Shown: piece by piece, positions 52,913 to 63,138 of the stretch | Position numbering within the stretch: the first letter of the stretch is position 1 | Layout of the letters: the number at the start of each line of letters is the position of its first letter | Source of the DNA: Neostapfia colusana | Lineage: Eukaryota; Streptophyta; Magnoliopsida; Poales; Poaceae | Length of the DNA stretch: 64,000 nt | NCBI GenBank assembly: GCA_030760725.1 | Contig: JASWHV010000004.1 | Coordinates: 55,333,136 to 55,397,135 of the forward strand | Reading direction: 5' to 3' | Program-made: the position numbers and the translations under genes | Notes under the pieces: model-generated | Seen by the model: only the letters and a program-made list of their open reading frames with translations | Told to the model about the DNA's origin: nothing | Databases searched by the model: none

Positions 52913-55900
52913 TGTCACACCCGGTTATTCCGAAGAACAACCAAGTGAATATCACATGTATGCCAGGATCATTTTCTCATACATGTGATGACAAATAGTG
53001 AAGCATCATTTATTACAAGCCAGGTGTCGAATATAAATAAGTCTTACATCGCAAATGTCTCAATGGACACTAATGCTTCATCACAAGTAAATAAACTAGC
53101 AGCGGAATATTATTCTTTAGGGCTCCATCACAGGCGTTGCCCGGGGGTCTTCATGAACCTAAAAACCTTCCTCGGGTCCAAAATCTTGGTCATTATACAC
53201 CACCTCATTATCTTGACCTGAGCAGCAATATAAACCAACAAATATGCAAGGTTGAGTACCAATGGTACTCAGCAAGTGTGGGAAAATTATATCATGCATG
53301 GCTAGAACAAGGAGAGGTTGAACTCATGGTTAAAGCACTACGCAATTAATACCTATCACCTTAGCTTATTAAGCACCTACATTACTACACAGGTGAAATG
53401 GTCCCAGTCTCCCATCCCATCATTGTAATCCAATAATCATAACTTCATTACCAATGTTAAGCTCCCCGCTTAACTTCCAAAACCATCAATCCTCTAATCA
53501 TGAATAAGTCCAGGCCGCTCTTAACCGTGAGCACGGCTGTCAAGACAGTTTTGACTCTGCAGAGTTTGTACCACTGTACCCACAAGTAGTGATTTCATCC
53601 CCCGTTGCCGGGTGGACTAAAAGAACCTCCATTATGCCAGTGGCTACGATCCACATTCACACTTCCCAGGTGTGCGGCCAGGAGATCACTACGAAGCCTT
53701 TACAAAGGGATTCCCGACGAGCGTGGGCCCACTGAGGTTTCACCCCTAACAGCATACAAGAGGCTCCAACCCCGCTGCAGTGGCCCCCTATTGAGCCTTG
53801 CGGTTCATATGGTAGTCCAGCTGACACCTACTCCCCGCACCATCCAACACACCCATACTACGCCGGGGATACACCTAATTAATTGGCCAAGCTGCCCCAT
53901 CTCAGCATGTGGTTGGCACTGTAAAGCCGGGTTACATGCTCCATGAACCGGTCCTTAGGATCCAGGCAAGTACTAAACACAAACCCAAGTCTCGTGCACC
54001 CAGCACACAACCAAAACATCCAACTTGCCTTGATCCCTACCTCTACATAACTCACAATATCTCATTCAAGAGTATGGTAATATAAACTGATGATTTCATG
54101 TCCCAAATATCCCATTCTAAGCATGGCTAAGCATATGCATGTAAATAAATGACATGACAAAATAAATCCCAACCCAAGCTACAAGGAAACAAGGTAATGT
54201 AATTCTAGGGAAACTTTCCTAGCATGGGTTTCATATTTCATTTGACAATGCAAATAATTCTATCTACACATCCTAGCATAGGATCAAAGTGGTCAAGGAC
54301 ACTTGCCTCCTTCTTGCTGCTCTTGAAATGGGTAGTCCTGATCTTGGAAAGGGTTAACTTGCTCTTGAACAGGTTCTACTTCATACCATCACACATAGCA
54401 AAAGAAAAACAACAATCATAAGACATAGTTCACACTTCTACTTCATACAAACCACACATTCATATTTATAAAAGTTCTTTACCATTATATGTGTTGTGGT
54501 TACTTTATGTGTGTTAAGTTGTGGCTTGCATGCACTTTTAACCATGTATATATGATTCCTACTTTTGTGTCCACATTTATACCTACATACTATTTATATG
54601 GGTTTCCAATAAATTTCTTATATTCAACTACTACACCTTTTTACTACCAAGTGTGTATGAAAAGTATTTTTCTTCCCCATATGTGCCTTCATAATTTCTA
54701 CCAACCCTAAACTGAACCCTTTGGATTTTAAAAACTCCATTTATCATTTACTAGTTGCTATATTTTCAGATTTATATTCCTATGCATAATTGTGTATTTT
54801 ATTATGAAATTGGTAATACACATCACCTAAACAGTATAGGTTCTGGTCCTAAATAATTTAATAACATATTTTGACCTTGGCTTCTGATGTATACTATTTC
54901 ATAATTATTTTCCCTATTTTTCTATAGCTATTCTTTACTCAAAAATGTGTCCCTAGACTAATAAATGTGAATAATAGATGAAACAGATTTATTTCAGCCC
55001 AAAGATATATTTTTATCTCACTCCAAAGTTTTCTAAGTACTGAGAAAGTTTTTAATTAATTTTGACAATTATGTTTGTCCCCCTTTTTAATTTTTAAACC
55101 CTAGTTACATATTCAATTTTCTAAATTAAATACTAAACAGGGCTAAAATAATGAATTCACCCCATTACAGGGTCTATAATATTATTTTCATAATTTCCAG
55201 GGGTCTAGCTACACTTATCAGAGGTGTTTTTCCTAATTTCTATTAAGTCCAGGGGTTAAAACTGATTTTTAAATGAATTTACATGATTTTCTGGAGTTCC
55301 AGGGACTAGATCTGAAGTTTCCGGGGCTAGCTCTCAATTCCAGAGAACCCCAGGGGGTAGCACGTAAGAATTCCAGTCTTTATAATGCGGGGCTGACATG
55401 GACCGTCCGATCTTAAACCGACGGCTGAGATTATAACATCGAACCGGTACGCGGGGTTTTAAAGTCTACCGTGCGATTTAAAATAAACGGCGCACAAGCG
55501 GCCACGTCGCTCCGATCGAGCGCGGGCGGCGCTGCCGGCGGCGCACGGCGGCGGGAAGCGGCGATCTCGCCGGAAAGTTTCGGATCCTCGAGAATTCTGC
55601 CTAGAACTGTGATCTTATGGCCTAGATCGGTAGAGGGGAGGTCAGGGATCTCACCTCGGGGGTTTTCTCGAGCTCGGGGGTCCTAGAAAGTGATCGGCGG
55701 CGAGGTCCGAGGCAAAACCACGGCGAAGCTCGTCGGCGCTGGATTTACACCGTAAGTCTTCGGGTTTTCTGCACCTGCAAAGTTCCCCGGAGGCGGTGGA
55801 TCAAGACCAGCGAGTTAGATCAGAGTTTCCGAGCTTAGATCGGCCAGAATTCACCGGCGAAGTCTCGGTGCTCACCGGAGTGAAAATCGGCGATCGCGTG

Positions 55901-56336
55901 AGAAAAACCAATCAGGGCTGGGGTTTTTATAGCCGGGGGAGGGCGGTGGGTCTGTTGCGATCGAGTTTGAGTCGTTTGGGACCAGAATTCAGGCTGCGGG
56001 ACGCGGAAATCCGGTCGGTTGCGATCGCGCGCGCGGGAGAGAGTCCGGGGTCGCGGGGTTAGGGATGACATGCGGGTCCCACCTGTCTGTGAGAGACAGC
56101 GCGGCGCGCGCGGGGGCGGGCTGGCGCGGGGAAACTGGGCCGGCTGGCGGGTTTCGGCCCACTGGCCGGTTTTTTTCCCGTTTCTCTTTTTCTTTTTCCA
56201 TTTCTTTTCTGTTTTGAGTATAATTTGAATTCCAGTTTGAATTTGAATTTTTGCAAAACATGCAACACGTCCAAAAAATTTTAAATTCCCCTCTGAACAT
56301 GGTTTAGAGTTTTGAATCAAAATTTGGGGTGTTACA
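52913..56336 (-). repeat. Element B 5' LTR (right)
   Basis: 3424 bp, near-identical to 43675-47097. TATA candidate on the - strand at 55924-55931. This is the LTR whose transcript would lead to orf0, gag and pol. Confidence 0.95.
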
Positions 56337-56341
56337 TTCCC
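56337..56341. repeat. Target site duplication of element B, right copy
   Basis: TTCCC, identical to 43670-43674. Confidence 0.92.
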
Positions 56342-57059
56342 GACTCTGACCCCTTGGGGGGAAGCGGGGGGCCTCCCATCGAGGGACGATGAAGGGGCAA
56401 GCCGGAGCCTGAGCTTGGGAGAAGACGAAGCCGATATGACAGAGAGTTCAGACCCGACCCCTAGGGCGAGCCGCGAGCCTCGCCCTCAGGGCAAAGACAA
56501 AAGGAAGATTCCGCGGGGAAGGCCCGAGCCCGACCTTGGGTAGGCGAGAAGCAGGTGGCCCTCAATGCGGAGCAGGCACCACCCAGGTCAAGTGGGAAGG
56601 CACTCAAGTGCTACCCCTAGCCACGGTATTGAACACCTGTCTCCTTCGATGGGACCAAAGAAGAGTAGTACGCGGGGCGCATGTGCGCCCCGGTGCGGTC
56701 TACCCCGACGACAAGACGTGAGCAGGCGCAGCAATTGGCTATGGATACGGCGATCCCATCGAGTGCCCTGGCGGACGTACGGCAGGACAAGCTATCCTTG
56801 TTCCCATGACTTTTTCCACACTTGTGATACGAGAGAGGGTGAGAACAAATATAAAGAGAAGAGTTGGACGATCCCTTAGGGATAGACTCTCACACTTGTA
56901 AGAGCCACCCACATTCTTGAGAAAGAACAACGAGACATTCCAGGCTGGACGTAGGGCATCTTGCCCAAACCAGGATAATTCCCTTGCGTTCTTAGTTAGG
57001 CTACCTTGAGTAAGAACGCACGGTTCATTAGTTACTAGTCAGAAATACGAACGCCGATA
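56342..57059 (+). repeat. Element E 3' LTR, remainder
   Basis: 718 bp from GACTCTGACC to ACGCCGATA, parallel to 14272-14988. TATA candidate TATAAAG at 56850-56856. Together with 43662-43674 it makes 731 bp against 730 for the 5' LTR. Confidence 0.85.
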
Positions 57060-57064
57060 GCAGT
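57060..57064. repeat. Putative target site duplication of element E, right copy
   Basis: GCAGT versus CCAGT at 14254-14258. Confidence 0.6.
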
Positions 57065-57093
57065 AAATCCTACTCTTAGTTTATATTTGCATC

Positions 57094-57476
57094 CTACAGT
57101 ACTACAACAAGCTTCATCTCAGGCGGCTCTAAACGTATTATCACACGTTGTTTTCAAAACCGCCTGAAATTAAGATCCTATGATAATCAGCAATTTTCAC
57201 AGGCAGAAACTTAAACCGCCTATAAAAAAAGTTATCACAGTCGGTCTTAACCTTCATGAATCCGCCTGTGAAGACTCTTTATCATAGGCAGTTTGTAACA
57301 TAAGAGTATCTGCCTGTGAGGACTCCATTATCGGAGGCGGTTCTTTACCTACGACTAGCCGCCTGTGAAGAATGTTTATCACTGGCAGTTTGTAACGTAA
57401 GATTATCCGCCTATGTAACTCCATTGTCGCAGGTGGTTCTTTACCTACGACTAGCCGCCTATCCTCAACTGCTGGG
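57094..57476 (+). mobile_element. CACTA-type terminus with subterminal repeats
   Basis: Starts TACTACAACAAGC, one base from the common CACTACAACAAG terminus. Inward there are repeated GGCGGTT / AACCGCC and CCGCCTGTGAAG boxes in both orientations, including two ~115-bp near-repeats (57290-57400 and 57380-57470: TTATC-GGCAGTTTGTAAC, then GGCGGTTCTTTACCTACGAC). No transposase and no opposite terminus seen. Confidence 0.6.
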
Positions 57477-57818
57477 GTAATGGCCAACCGTTAGGCCGAG
57501 ACCGAGGAATTGAATAGAATTAAGCCCATGAAGGACCGACATTTTATTTTTTTATGGCATGACAACATCAAACCAGACCTAGATTCTACCCCAACATGAA
57601 AGGTGGAGAACGAGTAGAATTTATCATATAGACTCTTGATAGATAGGGAAATAAGTTACCACCTCGAAGTGTGAGCCTATACCGTCAGCACCTATAAATA
57701 TAAGAGAAGGTACAGGTGTAGGAAGCAAAGTTCCATAACCCAACACTCCACTAAGAAATTGGTCCGATACGGTCCTAGCGTTGTATGGTGGGAAGCTCCA
57801 CACCACACCATCATCGCT
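57477..57818 (+). other. Unassigned, promoter-like sequence
   Basis: No gene. Contains CTATAAATATAAG (about 57690), a possible TATA box of a worn LTR, but no LTR partner is present. Confidence 0.35.
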
Positions 57819-58026
57819 ACTGCATCGACCCCATCACTGCATCGGGCTCATCGCCGTGTTGACTATCATCATCATAAAGGCCGAAGGTAACTTGATCCAA
57901 TTACATAAATGTCACTTTATCTACTGCATCGACCCCGTCACTGCATCGGGCTCATCGCTGCGTCGACTATCATCATCATAAAGGCCGAAGTAAGTTGATC
58001 CAATGACATAAAAGTCACTTGATCTA
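57819..58026 (+). repeat. ~104-bp tandem duplication
   Basis: CTGCATCGACCCC(A/G)TCACTGC...ATCATCATCATAAAGGCCGAAG...GATCCAATTACATAAATGTCACTTTATCTAC occurs at 57819-57922 and again from about 57923, with several substitutions and small indels. Confidence 0.75.
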
Positions 58027-58107
58027 CATCATGAGGAGTTATTTTACCCGCAAAATCAGACAATTAAAGATTCAGAGACTTAAAGTCTGTTCTTTCTCCC
58101 ACCAATT

Positions 58108-58923
58108 GAGAGCTGAAATACGGACAGAAATTTCCCGGATCAACCGATACCAGTTTCAAAAAAATTGTACCATTTTTTGTTTTTATCAAAATTGTTCAAA
58201 AATTGGCCGGAAATCAGAAATGGAAACGATTTTGGCAGATTTCAGACCCAATACTCAGAATTCCTTATTTATTTAGAAAATTTTGAACAATTTCTACTTT
58301 CATTTTCGGAATCGCCAAGGGGCTTTGGCCAAATACTTAACAGCACAATAGGCCGAGAGCTCGAGACGCAGCCTCCAGTAGCGCCAAACCGGCGAACCCT
58401 AATCCCATCCCAAATTCCCAATCCCTCTCAGCCACTCCGTCTTACTCACACGGTCGCGCCGTGCTCGCCTCCCGGCCATGAGGCGGCGAGGTCCCCTACG
58501 GCTGACGCGCACATTACAAATGTTGTGTACGTGTGAATGTATGGTATGAATGTTTTATTTTTAGTTAAGTTTGATGTATGGACTATGTGTGAATGAGGGT
58601 GCATGGTACGAATGGTTTTGATTGTTATTGTTTGTCATTAATTTGTTATGGCTAATAGTGTGAAGTTATTATCATGGTTTGCTTGTCATTTTAAATAATT
58701 ATGACATATCTTTGGCCTTTGAGGTGTTGTTTCTGAAAGAAAATCAAAATGTTCCGTCATCGGCATGTTTTCGTTCTGATATATCCGTTTCCGATATTTC
58801 CAAAATTTCTGATATCATGTCCGTTTCTCATGGTACTGTTTCCGATTCAGTTTTCGAAAAGTATATATGAAAATGAAAACAATTTAACTATTTTTTCGAC
58901 CGTTTTCGACCTTTTCGCCCCTA
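58108..58923. mobile_element. Ds-like (hAT) non-autonomous transposon, 816 bp
   Basis: The right end TTTTCGACCTTTTCGCCCCTA and the left end GAGAGCTGAAATACGG resemble Ac/Ds-type ends (T/CAGGG-GAAA). Subterminal boxes such as CCGATATTTCC, CCGTTTC and ACGGAC fit. Flanking 8-mers are CACCAATT (58100-58107) and CGCCAATT (58924-58931), 7 of 8 identical, the size hAT elements make. No transposase. The middle (58310-58530) is GC-rich and reads like a plant 5' UTR. Confidence 0.6.
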
Positions 58924-58931
58924 CGCCAATT

Positions 58932-59267
58932 TGCGTCACCTGATCGATCGCATGCCAAATCTCCGGCCAAGAATGCATTTTTTTTCTTTTTAGCATTTAC
59001 ATTGCTGCCTTTGGTTGTTTGCCTAAACATGGATGCGTGCGAAGGGTCTAATAATCATGGGATTATAAATGGACACTGTTCCCAGACCCGAATGCATTTC
59101 TGCTGCTTTCCAAATCTATAAAAATAAATAAATAATATCATTCGTTCCAACAACTAAATCCTACCTTGTAGCGACAGAAATAAATAAAACTTTCAGATTC
59201 TCAACCACATCATCCATGGCACCATTAGATTGCTGCAGCAGGACCTTGCACCCATCTCATATGGTAC
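58932..59267. other. Unassigned AT-rich sequence
   Basis: Nothing recognised; a T-run (58978-58993) and AATAAATAAATAA (59126-59138) are simple sequence. Confidence 0.4.
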
Positions 59268-60715
59268 TGTAAAGGTCCCAAAATTGTGAATACAAATGAA
59301 TTGAAGTTTGAACACCATTTGGTTTCATGTGTATGAAAATTGGGACTTGTTTAAACTTTCCACATATGATGATACACATGAGTATCCCACCACACTAGCA
59401 AATGATTAGTTGAGTGCATGGGGACAAAGTTAATTTAAAGCCCATGTGTAAGTTCTCATGTGCAAGGGGGAGTAAAATTTCAGATTTTAAACTCAATTTG
59501 TTCAAATCAAATTTCAAATGGGGTAGCACAATAGAAATGCAAACTGTTGTGTTTAAAATATCATTTTCAGCAGCTAAATTGAAAATAAGATATCATATTT
59601 GAGTTCCTCAGGTCCAAATTAGTGGGGAAGCAAAGTTTCATGAATTTTGGAGCTACTTTGCTAGCCAAATTAAAAGAGGACTTTAAATTGCATAGGAATT
59701 CAAATTCAAATTGGAATTTGGATGAAACTTGCCCAATTATCCAAATAGTTCAGATTTGAACTTTCCACAATTGAATCGGATCATTTACCAAATTTGAGAG
59801 AGTTTTGGAGAGATAAGGGAGAGTGTGGGACCCACTTGTTATATGCACCCAAAAGATAACAGAGCAACAGGTCACTGTTTTGCTTCTACAGAGTGCTCGA
59901 CAGCAGAGGGTAGCTGGCGCCAGCGCGCGCACTCGAAGGTTCCGGCCGAGAAAATGTCGAACCGACTCCACAGCACGGATAAAAATCGTCCCAGCTGGCC
60001 CAGCGCTCGGCAAAACGAGTTACCCGACTGCCTCTCACTCTCCCTCGCCCACAAGAACAGAGAGATCACCGCCATCTCGATTCCACACGGGAGCCAGCTG
60101 TGCCCACATGAACAACGCCCGGTGAAGAGCAAAATGGCACCAGGGATCCTTCCACAACCTCCTCGGACCACAACCGCTCGGTGTTCGGCCTCCCTCACCC
60201 GAGAGCACAGTTTTCACGCGGCGGCCTAAAACAACCGAGGAGAGGTGCTTCCGTGGACAGATCAACCCAGAGCTTGTCACGGCCAAGCAAAGGCACCCTT
60301 GGACGCACCAAGACCTCGTGCTGCTCTCCTCCAACTCTTAGACCAAACCCTTGCTCGTTGCCGGCGAATTTCTGATTCTTTGTCCGGTCGGTGCAAAACA
60401 ACCCACGGGTAAGAGACCTCCAAATTATCGATCAATTCTCGTTTAGAGTTCACCATATTAGGCACACACGAGCTAGACTTGCTATGGAAAATTTTTCCTT
60501 TGGAAACCTAGCGTGGAAACCTCTGTAGCCGGCTTATTTCAAGCTTTTTCATCGGCGACCGTAGCAAACCGCCTCGGACATACGGTGACGGCACACTTAG
60601 CGACCACTCCGATCAAGTTAGCATGCACGTCAATGATCTACAAGCTCCGTGCTGTAGGGTAGAATTTCATCAAATTTGAGGGGCTAGGACGTCAGGGTGA
60701 CGTTGCCGGAACCGG
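59268..60715 (+). repeat. LTR G, first part: LTR of a C-related chromovirus family
   Basis: Starts TGTAAAGGTCCCAAAATTGTGAATAC, nearly the start of the C LTR when C is read on its own strand (31263 downward). Similarity continues through the AT-rich part and the GC-rich block up to 60715, diverged but collinear. It is interrupted by element F. The ORFs at 59823-60334 are in the same kind of GC-rich LTR block as those of C and have no protein homology I recognise. Confidence 0.75.
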
Positions 60716-61604
60716 TGATGAGAAGGTTAGGCCCGATCTTCCGAAAGGTAGGTCGATTGAGGTGGAGAACTCGATGTTGATGATCCGTGGCACTTAAGTA
60801 GCTCGAACACCCCTGCAATCACTACACCACTGTTCCATTAGTTATCAACCGTGCAGCACACGCTTGACCTTGCCAAGAAGGCTAATCAATGCAAGTGCAA
60901 CCGAGAACACGAGCAATAACGTAGAAGACGCGATCTGAAAATCACGAAGTTGGGGTCTCACAAAAACCGTAGAATGGCGGCTGTTTATCTAAGCAAAACC
61001 CAGCTGTTTGTGATGGCGTCTAGGGGTTATAAAGGAGGTGGAGGACGACCAGAGGGGTGCTGGGGTCGTGACCTAACCCTAAGACACATACATAATGGAC
61101 TTGGACTCGGTACAGGGCCCAATGACCCAACTAGGTGATGCAACACCTTGACAGACTCTAAACTTGATATTGTTTCGGAGATTCCCTTCAAAGAAGTTAT
61201 TTTGACGTCGGGCCAGTGCCATTGGAAAGTTTATCCTCTAAGCTTTCTGTACATATGTAGAACGTCAAAAACGGAGTCCGTATGCCTCCTGGGCATCATT
61301 TTAAAGTGTACTGCTCCTGGGCCCCGAGTTGGACTTGAGTTTTGAGTTAGGCTCGGTCTCTAGATTCTTGTTGGCGTATTTTCTGGTCCTCCACGGCTCC
61401 AAACCCCTCTCCATGTCCTCTCCATGGTTCCTAATCATAATTTGTCTATTAGGTAGCAGCATACTCTCAAAATTCACATATAAAGAATTGTTCAGGAACG
61501 AGCTCACCTCTAAATTTAATTGTCGTGCTCAAGCTCTAGTAATTGGACCTTGCATGTCAACCATGGGAGTGTTGTGTATATCCGTAGGAGTGATGTCCAC
61601 ATCA
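60716..61604 (-). repeat. Element F 3' LTR
   Basis: 889 bp; on the - strand starts TGATGTGGACATCAC and ends CTTCTCATCA. Related to the A LTRs, for example at GGAAGATCGGGCC and GTTGATAAC-type segments around 60740-60860. Confidence 0.8.
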
Positions 61605-63138
61605 TCCTCCCCCTCTTGAATCAGAGTCGTCCTCAACTCAAGTTCATCTTCTTCTCCCAAATATGGCCGCAAATCTGAAATGTTAAATGTGGGACTAACC
61701 GCGAAATTGGGAGGCAAATCAAGCTTATATGCATTATCATTAATCTCTTCAACAATCTTAAAAGGACCAGCAGTGCGTGACATAAGTTTAGATTTTCTCA
61801 AGTCCGGAAATCGCTCTTTTCTCAAATGTAACCACACCAAATCCCCGGTTCAAGTTTTACTTCCTTTCTACCTCTACTACCTGCAATCATATACTTCTCA
61901 TTCATCCTTTCTATATTTTTTCTTTGTATTTTCATGCATCTTAAGAATGAATTCAGATCGTTGTGTAGCATCCAAATTTATAGTTTCATAAGGAGGCAAA
62001 GGTAGTAAATCAATAGGAGCACAGGGACTGAAACCATACACTACCTGGAATGGACTTACCTTCATCGTGGAGTGAACGGATCTGTTGTAAGCAAATTCTA
62101 TATGTGGTAAACACTCCTCCCACAACATTAAGTTTGTTTTCAAGACAGTCCGCAACATAGTGGATAAAGTACGATTAACTACCTCGGTTTGTCCATCCGT
62201 TTGTGGGTGACATGTAGTTGAAAACAGCAACTTGGTGCCTAATTTATACCACAAGGTTCTTCAAAAATGACTTAAAATTTTGGCATCACAATCAGAAACA
62301 ATGGTATTTGGCACACCATGTAAATGAACAATTTCAGTCATAAACAAATCAGCAATGTGTGAAGCATTATCATTCTTATGACATGGTATAAAGTGCACCA
62401 TTTTAGAGAAACGATCATTTTAGAGAAACGATCGACAACCACAAAAATACTATCCCTCCCCCTCTTAGTCCTAGGCAATCCCAAAACAAAGTCCATAGAA
62501 ATATCCTCCTAAGGTGCACTAGGAACAGGAAGTGGCATATAAAGACCATGTGGCTTAAGGCGAGACTTAGATTTATTGCAAGTAGTGCATCGTGACACGT
62601 AGCGCTCGACATCACGCCTCATCTTCGGCCAAAAGAAGTGTGTGGACAGCACGTCCTCAGTTTTATTCACTCCAAAATGTTCCATCAAACCTCCTCCATG
62701 TGCTTCCTGCAAAAGCAATAGACGAACAGAGCTAGCTGGAACGCATAGCTTGTTAGCACGATAGAGGAGACCATCTCGCAGCACATATTTATTCCATGTT
62801 CTTCCTTCTCTACAATTTTCAAAAGCATCTTTTAAGTCTGAATCAGTAGGGTATAATGCTTTTATTGTTTCCAAACCAAAGATTTTGTGATCCAGTTGGG
62901 ACAGTATGGAGTATTGTCTAGATAATGTATCGGCAATGACATTTTCCTTCCCGTTCTTATGCTTAATGATGTATGGAAACGACTCTATAAACTCAACCCA
63001 TTTAGCATGTCATTTATTCAGCTTTGTTTGACACTTAAGATACTTCAAAGATTCATGATCGCAATGTATGACAAAATCCTTAGACCAAAGATAATGTTGC
63101 CAAGTTTGTAAAACTCACACTCATGCATACAATTCGTG
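61529..63138 (-). pseudogene. pol: Element F RNase H end and integrase, broken
   Basis: On the - strand: RNase H end (VLQTWQHYLWSKDFVIHCDH) with a TGA at about 63011, the integrase zinc domain (GGGLMEHFGVNKTEDVLSTH, CTTCNKSKSR), then a TAG at 62509 where A has a Trp codon. A 17-bp tandem duplication (62399-62432) shifts the frame. A TGA at 62262 replaces another Trp. The HPQTDGQTEVVNR segment is intact, and the C-terminal module FNISDLRPYLGEEDELE continues past the polypurine tract into the LTR, ending at 61529. Two of the stops are G-to-A changes in TGG codons. No function remains. Confidence 0.82.
62399..62432. repeat. 17-bp tandem duplication in F integrase
   Basis: CATTTTAGAGAAACGAT occurs twice back to back, shifting the integrase frame. 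Confidence 0.9.

Larger units (their letters stand above)
43675..56336 (-). mobile_element. Element B: young, full-length Tekay-type chromovirus with an extra ORF upstream of gag
   Basis: 12.66 kb with 3423/3424-bp LTRs that I found to differ at only about 15 positions, perfect TTCCC duplications, primer site, orf0, gag-protease, RT-RNase H-integrase with a chromodomain-like tail, and polypurine tract. The only coding fault I see is one apparent missing base near 49999 that separates gag-protease from RT. With a commonly used grass LTR rate (1.3e-8 per site per year, established value, not measured here) ~0.4% divergence would mean roughly 0.2 million years. It sits 13 bp inside the 3' LTR of E and is the youngest layer. 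Rice RIRE3/RIRE8-type elements are reported to have a comparable orf0. Confidence 0.95.
14259..57059 (+). mobile_element. Element E: old Tat-type Ty3/gypsy element, split by nested insertions C, D and B
   Basis: E's own parts are 14259-19382, 41615-43674 (after the GGGAC duplication) and 56342-57059; everything between is later insertion. In order it has 5' LTR, GGCACGCCAGG-type primer site, almost no gag, no protease or RT, an archaeal-type RNase H, integrase, degenerate tandem repeats, an antisense extra ORF, polypurine tract and 3' LTR. The archaeal-type RNase H and antisense ORF between pol and the 3' LTR are hallmarks of the Tat lineage. LTR lengths (730 and 731 bp) agree once B is removed, and near-matching 5-bp duplications flank it. 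LTRs are clearly diverged (many substitutions per line), so E is the oldest layer. Its own size is about 7.9 kb. Confidence 0.85.
60716..63138 (-). mobile_element. Element F: 5'-truncated relative of element A
   Basis: Read on the - strand: from RNase H (near 63138) through integrase to the polypurine tract (61605-61617) and one LTR (60716-61604). The polypurine tract is identical to that of A, and protein and LTR are clearly related. The upstream LTR, gag, protease and RT are missing. Homology to the A RNase H breaks near 63138. Confidence 0.85.

Noticed and set aside
43675..56336. Integrated plant pararetrovirus
   Set aside because: LTRs, target duplications, tRNA-Met primer site, polypurine tract and integrase identify a Ty3/gypsy retrotransposon.
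59823..60334. Overlapping ORFs of 100-134 codons on both strands
   Set aside because: They fall in the GC-rich block of LTR G, which is related to the C LTR, and show no protein motif.
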